Assembly: GCF_000003605.2 (NCBI RefSeq)
Contig: NW_003126883.1
Span: forward strand, 1,485,932 to 1,498,426
Direction: 5' to 3'
DNA from: Saccoglossus kowalevskii
Taxonomy: Eukaryota > Hemichordata > Enteropneusta > Harrimaniidae
DNA length: 12,495 nucleotides
Below the pieces are notes generated by a model. The model saw nothing but the letters and a program-made list of their open reading frames with translations, ran no database searches and was not told where the DNA came from. The position numbers and the translations under genes are program-made. Positions 1-7,739 of the stretch are shown here, piece by piece. Within the stretch, counting starts at the first letter, position 1; the number at the start of each line of letters is the position of its first letter.

Positions 1-178
1 AAACTAGCTTGGAGAACATCATACAGAAAGTAAAATTTGTTCATGTTAGATAACTGCGCGCGACAACATGAACTCGTTTCGTGCGACTTCGGAACCCGAA
101 GGAACACACCAACAACGTTGAATTTACCCGCTATCTTCCAAATATGGTATATTAATTTATTCAGTTGTTTATTTAGAG

Positions 179-254
179 TGACGTCCGCGGTCGAATGCGA
201 TTGGCTATCGATGTCAGTGCAAAGGTCATATGAATATTAAAATTAAGTGGGCGG
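179..254 (+). promoter_or_regulatory. Candidate TATA-less promoter of the methyltransferase gene
   Basis: Several motifs typical of animal housekeeping promoters cluster here. A CRE-like TGACGTCC lies at 179-186 (7 of 8 bases of TGACGTCA). An inverted CCAAT box, ATTGG, is at 200-204. A nuclear-receptor half-site AAAGGTCA is at 221-228. A GC box GGGCGG at 249-254 overlaps an ETS-like GCGGAAGG. The stretch is less AT-rich than the DNA after 340, and no TATA box is obvious. The motifs are read directly. Their use as the promoter of the gene beginning at 871 is inferred from position only. Confidence 0.35.
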
Positions 255-850
255 AAGGAAAATTGTATAGGAGACAAGCTGGAGTCTCGTGTGGCGATAG
301 CGATAACACCGGGACGAATGGTCTGGGGTACAATGGAAGATGGTTTCCCCTGTATATGGTTGTGTAGTTTATGTCAATTGCCAAAATCTATTGTTTATTG
401 TAATCTATGGGAATAATGTTTATTTTTTGAATTGGTGTTCATTGGGTTATTTCAGAAATGTGTATAAATTACACAATTCATTAATTATGGTCAACCGAGC
501 ACAAACAAGTTCTCTCTTTCTTACATTGGCTATCTGTACATTCTTCTGTAATTTGACCAAAATCGTAATATTCAAATTATACAATCTTGTGACAAGAAAT
601 GTGCACAATTGTCCTCATGTTTCAGGACAATGTAGAAATAACACAATATGTATTCAGTATTCACAGCCATAACCACTCTAAGAACACAACACTTTCCACA
701 AGACGTGGGTAATGTCAGGTGTTTTTGTATACGAAACTGACTTACATAACGTTTCCACTGGCACAAACAACTGTGACAAATGCGCTATAATTGTGATTGT
801 ATTGATACCACACAGGTCTTTATAGAGAAAATGTTTTTGCACTGTTTCAG
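255..850 (+). other. Putative 5' leader and first intron
   Basis: Position 850 ends a good splice acceptor (tgcactgtttcag), so an exon must lie upstream, with a donor somewhere between about 255 and 800. No strong donor stands out. Weak options are GATG|gtttcc at 343 and ATT|gtaatc at 400. Both would keep an ATG at 318 in frame with the methyltransferase, giving a short N-terminal extension. From about 350 the DNA is AT-rich and intron-like. An 8-bp perfect hairpin, ATTGTCCT with an 8-base loop and AGGACAAT, sits at 608-631. The long reading frames here have biased, low-complexity composition and do not look like protein. Confidence 0.35.
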
Positions 851-987
851 GTTATAAATATGCTGCAACGATGCGACCACCAGTGAGTGTATTCAAGAAA
901 AGCTTTATGGCTATGGATAATCCTATATTGAATTATGTGATTGACCATTCTCTGAGAGAACCGGCCATACTCAAAGACCTACGTGAG
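851..987 (+). CDS. Methyltransferase exon 1 (coding from 871)
   Basis: The exon is bounded by the acceptor ending at 850 and the donor GAG|gtaaagt at 988. Coding residues 1-39 end in phase 0 and include the typical N-terminal helix DNPILNYVIDHSLREPAIL. The 20 bases before the ATG are open in the same frame (reading YKYAAT), and the exon would be entered in phase 1. Confidence 0.8.
860..886 (+). promoter_or_regulatory. Overlapping upstream ORF (8 codons)
   Basis: An ATG at 860, with A at -3, opens an eight-codon frame ending at TGA 884-886. It overlaps the methyltransferase start at 871 in another frame. If the mRNA begins in an upstream non-coding exon spliced at 850, scanning ribosomes meet this ATG eleven bases before the main one, which could lower translation. 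If an upstream exon supplies an earlier in-frame start, the uORF is irrelevant. The ORF is seen directly and its effect is inferred. Confidence 0.35.
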
Positions 988-3900
988 GTAAAGTATTTTA
1001 TGTTAGAGAGTGTGTCTAAAATACGGACATACTGTCGTATGTATGCATAACGTTTTTGATGCTCATTTATTCTGCATCACGAAGTCTAACCGATATTTAT
1101 CCATATACACATGTTTGCATTTATTTTTGTGTAACAGCCTGCCAGAATATCTAATGCAACTATATGTCTATGTTGTTGTTGAGTTGTTTACTTGTATTCA
1201 GTTTTTGTACATCACTGGTATGTCATATATTTTTGTTGTAGACGACAATGAGCACGTTCAGAGAGTATGAACTGCTAATCGCACCAGAGCAAGCACAGTT
1301 TTTTAGAATATTATTAAAAATGCTTGATGCTAAGAAAGCTATTGAAGTCGGTAAGTATGGCGCATGTTTTCATTAACTGAGTCTGCATACAGGTATTTGC
1401 AATTGAATAAGGTCCTGCATTTATCCAACTGCATCCAACTGCATGCATCTCAACTACTCCTCAGATTTCAATGAAACTTGCTACCGGTACATACGTGCTC
1501 TAGGATAAGACATAAACATGTTTACTTTAGGGTTAAATTATGTGCTTACTACCTAATTTGCATAAATTAATCAATTTTTGGTGTTCTACAGATATCTTTA
1601 GTATCACTCATAACATTTCTATAAAACTTGGTACATAGGTGCTTTTGGATAATCCACAGATCTGATTACATCAGGGTTGAAATCTATGTATATTAATCAC
1701 CCACCTGTTATAAATTGGTTAATGTGACGTCATTAATATTCATACCTGTAATATCTCAGCCAAAGGCAAATCTGTGGTCAAAAATAAGACATTTTCATGC
1801 AATAAATACAATTTTTGTTTTATATGAATTAGAGTTCCTCTTCTATATAGTCAATACAGTGTACTGAATTCCTTAGTCGTATTTCATATACCCTACAAAA
1901 TCAGTAATTTTAGAGAACACACTGCTCTGGATCAAATGAGATCAGAACAATATCTACATTGTTTCAAAATATTGTCGAGTACCTGCAAACTTTTGTCTAC
2001 GGTCATATTTACATTATTTCTATGTGTAAATATGTCAGGATTGTAGATAATGTTTGCACGTAATCAAAACTATTTTAAAACACAGTAAGTAATCATTTAT
2101 TCTAATCTAACATCCAAATCAATCGTAATAACATCTCTGTGGTGTTCACTGTAAATGTAGTCTAGTGATGGGCATGCCTCTGAGATGTCTGTTTTTGTAG
2201 CTTTCTGGGAAGAACCTTTTGATATGATTGGTAACACCATACGGTAAACTATTTCTTTCAGGCGTGTTTACAGGATACAACACTTTGAGTATGTCGCTAG
2301 CATTGCCAGATGATGGCAAAGTGATTGCGTGTGATGTTTGTGAAAAGTGTACTAACTTTGCAGAGCAGTATTGGAGCAAATCGGACATCAACCATAAAAT
2401 TGATTTAAGATTACAACCTGCACTGAAGACTCTAGGTAGGTGTTATATACATATAAGACAAAAACGTTTCCATGTTTGTCTCTTAGCTTAGCTCTCATCT
2501 TGTCTCAATACATATTTCATCTAGCTCAGGATTTTTCTATTTCAGAGGTTCAAAATTTACCTGTTTCAAAAACAATATATGGTCATATATATGGTAATTT
2601 TAAAATACTGATCACAATGTTCAAATTATTTTATAAGTTATGTAATACAATTGAATGTTTGACTTTGGCTTCATTCTCATTAAATTGTAAAATGCCTTAA
2701 TTTCCCGCATGAAAACAGAAATTGAAAGAGTGTTATTGGATATAAAAATTGCATAAATATGAAAAATAGCATATAGAAATATAAATACGTGACCCTACAT
2801 CAAATTGCAAATTTAGAAATAATTTAATACATTTGATTTTTGATGATACTAGATTAGTCTATTATTTACTCTCAATTACTGATCATACACTACAAATTCA
2901 TTCTGAAAAAAGTGACCTGGTCAGATGACCAGTGATTTACACATCCAATTTGATTCCATATATTATGCATGTAGCAAAACATGTTCATTGCAATTCAATT
3001 CGTGATTAAATAAAAGACAACAGACACGTAAAACATTAAAACTGAATTATATAAATGTTGAAAACAAAAATTCTATATGCCTAAAAAAAATTCACGCAGT
3101 GGAATAAATAATTACAGCGAATTCATAATGGAAAAAAATAACACAAAACTAAGTGAATGAACACAATATTTTGCACCGTTCTGCCACCCCAGGGTGTGCA
3201 ATGGCCCACTCCTAAATGCATATAAATAAAGTTAGATGTATAAAGTATTTTTTTTAAATATGGACTATGACATTCATGCCTCGTTGTTTTTATCTTTATG
3301 CCATCAATTTTAAAAAAGGATTTTTTTAACAAGAAATATATATTGTGAATAAACTGTTAACACCTTCGATAAGTATTCTGGAAGTTATACCATCCGTGAT
3401 GCGACCCAAAATAGACGTACACATAATTAAATTACAGATTTTAGTATCAATGCGCATGCGTACGTGTCAACGGATATATTAAAATCAAGAAGCCCAGAAA
3501 TTATTTGGGAACTTTATCGATTTAGTATTCTATTTAATATTAAAATACAATAAAACTACATCACAACATTTTAAAACGGTTTGTTCTAACTACTAAATAC
3601 TTTTTCGACAAACCCACTGTAGCCGTACAACCTACAAAGTTGCACGCTTTGCAGATTGTCGTGACGAGCGTTGTCCCACTAATCCAGCTGATTGCCAATT
3701 TATACAATAAGAGTTCCCAGACCGGTGATAGAGAAACTGTGTGTTCACTCACGCTTTTATTGAATGCTGTGAACGCATGTTACTGATTTGTGACAATAAT
3801 TTACTGGTATTCTTTTCAGATTCCTTGATTGAAGCGGGCGAGAGTGGCACATATGATTTCATATTTATTGATGCCGACAAAGAAAATAATAGTAATTACT

Positions 3901-4624
3901 ATGACAGAGCTTATACCTTATTGAGGAAAGGTGGCATAATAGCCATAGACAATGTAAGTCAAGCCCTACCATTATTTATATCTACTAATAGTATTATATC
4001 TTCTATTACACACACACACATATATATATGTAGGAAATATGGTAAAACGTTCGTTGTTTCGTTTGCGGATTTCAGTGATATTCAGTAATTAATGTATTAC
4101 CTTACCCTAGTCGTCATTATCTCCACGTCTATATGTACTTAATAATAAATGTATTGTGCATCAATTTATTTTGTACTGTAGCTCTATTGTTCATGATGCA
4201 TTGTGGTATGATAAGGGCTGATATGTCTATGTTCTTATACAATCACATGACATCTCATCATAACACATAACAGATTGCAATAATGTGTGTAAATTCTTGT
4301 ATGTTTACCATAGGAGGGCGACTCCTTAAACAACAACATAATGATCGTAATAATAAATTACATCAAAACTTAATTCCATGCTTAGATATTTCATATATGT
4401 TCATATCGCTGTGCTAATGAATTTAACACTTCTGTATTTGTGCAATTAATATGTTGTTTTTTTTTCATTAGGTGATTTGGGGAGGCAAAGTGGCCGATGA
4501 AATGGAGACAGATATCAAAACCACAGCAATAAGAGCATGTAATGATAACATATATAGTGACCAGAATGTTGATATCAGTATGCTTACATTAGGAGATGGT
4601 GTAATGTTAGCGATGAAGAAATGA
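871..4624 (+). CDS. Class I SAM-dependent O-methyltransferase, CCoAOMT/COMTD1-like, five coding exons
   Basis: Joining 871-987, 1242-1350, 2262-2435, 3820-3953 and 4472-4624 gives 687 nt and 228 residues with no internal stop. That fits soluble members of the family (about 220-260 residues). It should move a methyl group from S-adenosylmethionine to a catechol-like hydroxyl; the substrate cannot be told. SAM-binding motif I is EVGVFTGYNTLS (residues 74-85). The acidic residue that usually contacts the SAM ribose is D100. The metal site reads FIFIDADKEN (147-156) and IAIDNVIWGG (174-183). D151, D177 and N178 keep the same D to DN spacing of 26 as plant caffeoyl-CoA O-methyltransferase (D163, D189, N190), which suggests a metal-dependent enzyme. 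The tail LGDGVMLAMKK is typical of the family. The first ATG with A at -3 was chosen as start. The frame is open back to the acceptor at 850, so an N-terminal extension or membrane anchor, as in vertebrate COMTD1, may be missing. The 3' UTR is occupied by a repeat element. Family assignment is firm; orthology to COMTD1 is likely but not proven. Confidence 0.9.
988..1241 (+). other. Intron 1 (254 bp)
   Basis: Phase 0, donor gtaaagt, acceptor ttttgttgtag. The intron is AT-rich and I see no feature inside it. Confidence 0.85.
1242..1350 (+). CDS. Methyltransferase exon 2
   Basis: Encodes residues 40-75 plus the first base of Gly76. It contains LIAPEQAQFFRILLKML, the family's conserved helix before motif I, and ends in AIEVG at a perfect donor, gtaagt. 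Confidence 0.9.
1351..2261 (+). other. Intron 2 (911 bp) carrying a diverged repeat
   Basis: Phase 1, donor gtaagtatgg, acceptor atttctttcag. It holds the roughly 150-bp duplicated repeat described separately. Positions 1770-2250 are AT-rich with nothing recognisable. Confidence 0.85.
1455..1765 (+). repeat. Two diverged copies of a ~150-bp repeat
   Basis: The block at 1465 (atttcaatgaaacttg, ctaccggtac, gtgctctaggataa) recurs at 1615 (atttctataaaacttg, gtacat, gtgcttttggataa), giving a period of 150 bp. Both copies go on through agggttaaat/agggttgaaat to an AT-rich end with taaattaat/taaattggttaat. The second copy ends near a perfect CRE palindrome TGACGTCA at 1725-1732, which is probably fortuitous. 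Motifs such as GAAACTTGGTACATAGGTGC are, from memory, frequent in dispersed repeats of marine invertebrates. The type resembles the tandem units at 4761 but the sequence is not the same. Confidence 0.6.
2262..2435 (+). CDS. Methyltransferase exon 3
   Basis: Completes Gly76 and encodes residues 77-133 plus the first base of Asp134. It carries the rest of motif I (VFTGYNTLS), the ribose-binding acid in KVIACDV, and the family phrase INHKIDLRLQPALKTL. Donor CTAG|gtaggt. Confidence 0.9.
2436..3819 (+). other. Intron 3 (1384 bp)
   Basis: Phase 1, donor gtaggtgtt, acceptor tattcttttcag. The DNA is strongly AT-rich. The only clear structure is a palindrome at 2917-2932, CTGGTCA-GA-TGACCAG. An NRF-1-like TGCGCATGCG at 3451-3460 is noted without weight. 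The stretch 3590-3740 is richer in GC, but no frame in it resembles protein. Confidence 0.8.
3820..3953 (+). CDS. Methyltransferase exon 4 (metal-binding core)
   Basis: Completes Asp134 and encodes residues 135-178, including TYDFIFIDADKEN and the strand RKGGIIAIDN that ends exactly at the metal-binding Asp-Asn pair. Donor AAT|gtaagtc, phase 0. Confidence 0.92.
3954..4471 (+). other. Intron 4 (518 bp)
   Basis: Phase 0, donor gtaagtc, acceptor tttttttttcattag. It contains a short (CA)n(TA)n microsatellite at 4008-4029 and otherwise AT-rich, featureless DNA. Confidence 0.85.
4472..4624 (+). CDS. Methyltransferase exon 5 and stop codon
   Basis: Encodes residues 179-228, starting VIWGGKVADE and ending LTLGDGVMLAMKK, then TGA at 4622-4624. 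The C-terminal strand pattern LGDG-hydrophobic is diagnostic of the CCoAOMT-like family. Confidence 0.92.
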   Translation: MIWGGKVADEMETDIKTTAIRACNDNIYSDQNVDISMLTLGDGVMLAMKK

Positions 4625-4699
4625 GTGCACACTGGCGATATCGTTTTTAGCTCTGCTGTCGACAAAGACGACACAGCGGAGCTGTTCATATTACTGATT

Positions 4700-4746
4700 G
4701 TCCGTCGTCGTCGTCGTCGTCCGTCGTCGGCGTCGTCGTCGTCGGT
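4700..4746 (+). repeat. (GTC)n-rich simple repeat
   Basis: Imperfect GTC/CGT trinucleotide tract, interrupted by single extra C or G bases (tccgtcgtcgtcg, ccgtcgtcggcg). It is the usual spacer between the hairpin head and the tandem body in this repeat type. In one frame it reads as meaningless poly-Val/poly-Arg. Confidence 0.85.
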
Positions 4747-4760
4747 GTCAACTTAACAAT

Positions 4761-5170
4761 TTCAACTTCTTCTTCGAAACCGCAAGTCAGAATGTTTTCA
4801 AATTTGATATGCAAGTACCTTGGATGGTTCTTTCTCAGATTTGTTCATTGCATGTCAAAATCTCAAATTCTCTATCTTTGGTGAATATTTTTGTAATTTT
4901 TGGTAAAAAGTGATATTTTCGACTTCTTGTAAAAAACCTCAAGTCCGATTACTTTGATATTACATATATAGGTACTACATGTGGACCTCTCTCAGATTTG
5001 TTCATTTTGTAATGATATCTTTAATTCTCTAATTTTGGTGAATATTTTTGTCATTTTTGGTAAAAAGTGATATTTTCAACTTCTTGTCAAAAACCGCAAG
5101 TCCAATTGTTTTGATACTATACATAATTTTCATTTTCTAATGATATCTTCTGTTCTTTAATTGTAATGTG
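4761..5170 (+). repeat. 157-bp tandem repeat, about 2.5 copies
   Basis: Copies start at 4761 (ttcaacttcttcttcgaaac), 4918 (ttcgacttcttgtaaaaaac) and 5075 (ttcaacttcttgtcaaaaac), each exactly 157 bp apart. Shared blocks include aaccgcaagtc, ctctcagatttgttcatt, ggtgaatatttttgt and ttttggtaaaaagtgatatt. The third copy lacks an internal stretch of roughly 35 bases and ends early. Confidence 0.85.
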
Positions 5171-5212
5171 CATTGCTAACAGCGGAGCTATCTCAGCCGA
5201 GAGGCTGCTTGT

Positions 5213-5537
5213 TTAAGACACAAGATTATTTTGAAAAACAAAATAACAGATGTATGGACAAAATAAAACACATTAAAATAGAATACTTTGTAATTGAAGA
5301 AATTATTACGAGGGACTCCTTCTAGTGACCAAACATATTTTATGACATAAATTGGGTTGTAGGAAGTTTATTTTAATTGATTGCGTGGCGCGTGAACATT
5401 CACCTTTATCAATTATCATTCCAACTTGGAATTACCACTGTGTTTCATGAACATCCAGCGATTTCATATATCACATCATATGTTCACAATTTAGCTGATT
5501 TTCTGTGTTTTCCTTGTTTGGGAAAAACGTGATGTAC
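5213..5537. other. Spacer without a gene
   Basis: AT-rich DNA holding the end of the putative 3' UTR and then the gap to the LINE remnant. I see no reading frame of note and no repeat. Confidence 0.6.
5262..5267 (+). terminator. Candidate poly(A) signal of the methyltransferase mRNA
   Basis: AATAAA on the coding strand, about 640 bases after the stop codon, is followed by ATTAAA at 5272-5277. I see no canonical AATAAA between the stop and this point. If used, the 3' UTR includes the whole hairpin-headed repeat element. Confidence 0.4.
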
Positions 5538-5707
5538 CTATAATAATACGTTTATTCATCCTGTAGTAAGAAGTAAAAAATACAATAATTGGTATGACAC
5601 AAATCACAGAAAATGGAGGAAAAGCGGCTTCAAAAAATAGCTATAGCTATTCTAGTCTGAGCCCAGCCTTTGTAGAAAAAAATAAGTATGTGAGGGACTT
5701 TAGGTAG

Positions 5708-5770
5708 TAAGTGAATAAATGAATGAAAAAAGGAATGAATGAATAAGATAAATAATTAAATGAATAATGG
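5708..5770. repeat. Degenerate (GAAT)n microsatellite
   Basis: Plus strand gaatgaatgaataa, aaggaatgaatgaataagata and related units. It sits in the 3' UTR of the minus-strand LINE, where it reads (ATTC)n. Confidence 0.7.
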
Positions 5771-5780
5771 CTAAATAACT

Positions 5781-6129
5781 TCAATTATTTTCATGCAATA
5801 AAAGTAGTTTTAAAAGTTTTCTATATTTTAATACATTTCGTATTGATCGTATGTGGAGGGGGGATACTGTTCCAGATGTTTGCTCCTGTAAAGTAAGTAG
5901 CAAACTGTCCCGACGTTGTGTTAGTTCTGTCAAGATAGGAATGTCGCTGGCGTTGTTGTCTAGTGTCGTGGTGTTGTTCAAGTGGTCGAAAGTAATCACA
6001 CAGTGAATGGAGTGAATCTTGATAAGTAAGGTTATGAATGAATGTAGCGACTAAGAGTTTATGAAGTTTAAATATATCAAGAATATGTAGTTGTGAAAAA
6101 AGTTTAGCTGAATTTTTGTTGCGAGGAAA
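5781..6129 (-). pseudogene. Reverse transcriptase C-terminal fragment with one frameshift
   Basis: About 115 residues are recognisable. The upstream frame closes with a TGA just before residue one. Downstream, the original frame would stop at 5821-5823, whereas the shifted frame carries the expected C-terminal residues to 5781. A one-base change in the G6 run at 5858-5863 explains the break. It is non-functional. Confidence 0.75.
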
Positions 6130-6599
6130 TCACGCACCGTGAACTGTAGCGCTCCTGGTTTTACATGTTAATATCATTCACTTTTCATATGAACCTACTT
6201 CCGTGGCCTGGTTTAAAGACTATTTTTATATATTTAAAACTAATCAGCTTATAATTTATTAGTTTATGGTCATTGTCTCAACACAAAATGATATCTGTTA
6301 TTGCGCCCTTGCCGAACACATGTCTTGTTACACTTTACAAGTCATGAACAGCTAAAATAGCTGCTTATCATGGTTTACACGATTAAATGGTTTTGCGCCC
6401 TCTACATTCCCTATCTTTTCATACGTAAATTTTGTACGTTTGTCTATTGAATTAACACTTTAACAACTACTGACATTTTGAAAAGTGGCCTTGGATATTT
6501 TTTTTTGTTTTAACCCGCACCTTCTCTAATCCTATGACCACTGAATATGTCTTAAGTGTAATCTGAATTTGAGATTTACTGGATAGATCTATGTCATCC
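6130..6599. other. Intergenic, no gene seen
   Basis: AT-rich, with a perfect 8-bp inverted repeat AAACTAAT/ATTAGTTT at 6237-6244 and 6258-6265 (13-base loop). I see no coding pattern. Confidence 0.6.
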
Positions 6600-6960
6600 A
6601 GCCGCCGAAGTCTGTAGACGAAATCCCGGCGGACATTATCTCAGAAAACATGTGTTTATTCATAGTCTTTCTAACTATCAGGGGGAAATTCTTATCCTCT
6701 GGGTTCTCCACACGTATCACGGGGGAAATCTCGTCTCGTCTCTCTATCGCGTCCCCTTGAGGTACGGGATCGGGAAAGTCACTTAACTTACAGTCGAATA
6801 AGACACAGACACAACGAAATACGTTTCAACTCTCGTCTTAGTCGGTCAGTCGAGCATTCTGTAAGACACAGCGCCCTGGGGAAAAGTCCCCACGACTATC
6901 GCAAGGCTGACCCAAGACTCTGTCTCTAGACTGCGTCAAGACTGCCTCTAGATTGCGTAT
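6600..6960. other. GC-richer non-coding block
   Basis: This block stands out from the AT-rich surroundings. It holds a nested inverted repeat (CCGCC 6602-6606 with GGCGG 6628-6632, enclosing GTCT-GT-AGAC). ATCAGGGGGAAAT near 6678 and ATCACGGGGGAAAT near 6717 form a direct repeat about 40 bp apart. A hairpin GGGGA-AAAG-TCCCC is at 6878-6891. CTCTAGACTGCGT and CTCTAGATTGCGT also recur about 24 bases apart near 6925-6960. No frame looks like protein. It could be part of an old mobile element or a regulatory region; I cannot decide. Confidence 0.35.
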
Positions 6961-7648
6961 TTCGTGGTGTACTCGCCAAGACCAACTCAAACTACTTTAT
7001 TCACTTTCAAAACCTTAACCAATTACAAAGCTGTTAAAAGACTCTAAGGCATAACCTTCAATCATACAGCCAATCACACTAAGTACTGAACACGTCATAT
7101 CTTTTGATTAATCGTTCACTATATTAGTAACTGTCAGAAATAGTAGTCTGAATAGCGACGGTTATATCGTAATTAGTTCCAAATCACAGAACCAAGTTCC
7201 GTCTAGGACCTCGCATTGGCCTAAACGATGACATAACACAGCCATTCGCTAGTAATCAACTAAATAAGTCAGTCAACAGATACGCAAAACAAATTCATCA
7301 TATAACACCGGTCGCATAATCACTTGACAGTATATGATAGAGCACAGTATCTGTGGGACTGTGAATAGAGCATGTCTTTTACCTCAATGGATAGATTTAA
7401 TTGTATCTATTTTCAACTGCTGAGTTACTGCCAACACATTACAATAGAACAAAGACGATAGGGAACGTTGATGTAGATATAAAAGTCAACTATTTCAATA
7501 TGTTTTCAAATACAAATAGTACTATTGGGGCTTCATAAATCGCGCGGCATAAGAAGTAATATATAGCAAAGACATATGTGGTTAAACTATAAATTATATG
7601 AATGTGGAAAGCTCATATTAAACGACATTGTCTCCATGCAAATTGTCT
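6961..7648. other. Intergenic, no gene seen
   Basis: Mixed-composition DNA without a convincing reading frame, splice sites or repeat. It runs up to the 15-bp minisatellite. Confidence 0.5.
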
Positions 7649-7739
7649 GGGAGTTTGTTCTACACGGATTGTTTCTACTGGGATTGGTTTCAGCCCGATT
7701 TTGTCTGTAGGGAATTTTGCCTCTGGGAATTTGTACTAC
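7649..7739 (+). repeat. Degenerate 15-bp minisatellite, six copies
   Basis: Units start at 7649, 7665, 7680, 7695, 7710 and 7725. All are 15 bases apart except the first, which is 16. The approximate consensus is GGGATTTTGTCTACT, for example CGGATTGTTTCTACT, GGGATTGGTTTCAGC and GGGAATTTTGCCTCT. The divergence suggests an old array. Because 15 is a multiple of three, it keeps an open frame (7602-7856) with no real protein behind it. Confidence 0.75.

Larger units (their letters stand above)
4644..5212 (+). mobile_element. Hairpin-headed non-autonomous repeat element
   Basis: It begins with TTTTT and an imperfect hairpin, AGCTCTGCTGTCG (4649-4661) against CGACACAGCGGAGCT (4669-4683). A (GTC)n tract and 157-bp tandem units follow. 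It ends with ACAGCGGAGCT at 5179-5189 and the small hairpin CAGCC-GAGA-GGCTG. The closing ACAGCGGAGCT is also a near-perfect inverted repeat of the opening AGCTCTGCTGT (one G-T mismatch), so the ends behave like 11-bp terminal inverted repeats. A second copy starts at 12433. No coding sequence is present, so it could only be mobilised in trans. Whether it is a DNA-transposon derivative is inference. It starts 20 bases after the methyltransferase stop codon. Confidence 0.6.
5538..6129 (-). mobile_element. 5'-truncated non-LTR retrotransposon (CR1/L2-like LINE) remnant
   Basis: On the minus strand, 6129 down to 5781 reads as the C-terminal end of a LINE reverse transcriptase protein. The pattern is NSAKLFSQLHILDIFKLH, then DTRQQRQRHSYLDRTNT, then YFTGANIWNSIPPP. 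The R-T-N, G-x-x-I-W-N-S-I-P spacing is the conserved tail of CR1/L2/Rex-type elements. The frame then moves at a run of six G (plus strand, 5858-5863), and the usual basic-hydrophobic end continues as RSIRNVLKYRKLLKLLLL to a stop at 5781-5783. The 3' UTR holds ATTC-rich repeats and ends with AATAAA (complement at 5551-5556) and an ATTATTATA tail near 5538. There is no endonuclease or RT core, so it is a dead 5'-truncated copy. The exact clade is not resolved. Confidence 0.75.

Noticed and set aside
37-672. Two open frames before the methyltransferase gene
   Set aside because: They overlap the promoter-like and intron-like DNA. Composition is Cys/Leu/Phe/Asn-rich without family patterns, and no splice logic connects them.
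3451-3460. NRF-1 site TGCGCATGCG in intron 3
   Set aside because: A single motif deep in an AT-rich intron, with no second promoter evidence.
4698-4913. Open frame with poly-Val and poly-Arg
   Set aside because: It is the translation of the GTC simple repeat and the 157-bp units.
6878-6891. NF-kB site at GGGGAAAAGTCCCC
   Set aside because: The half-site spacing is too long for a kB motif. It is better described as a short hairpin.
7649-7739. CRISPR-like array
   Set aside because: Units are contiguous 15-mers without spacers, in a eukaryotic setting.
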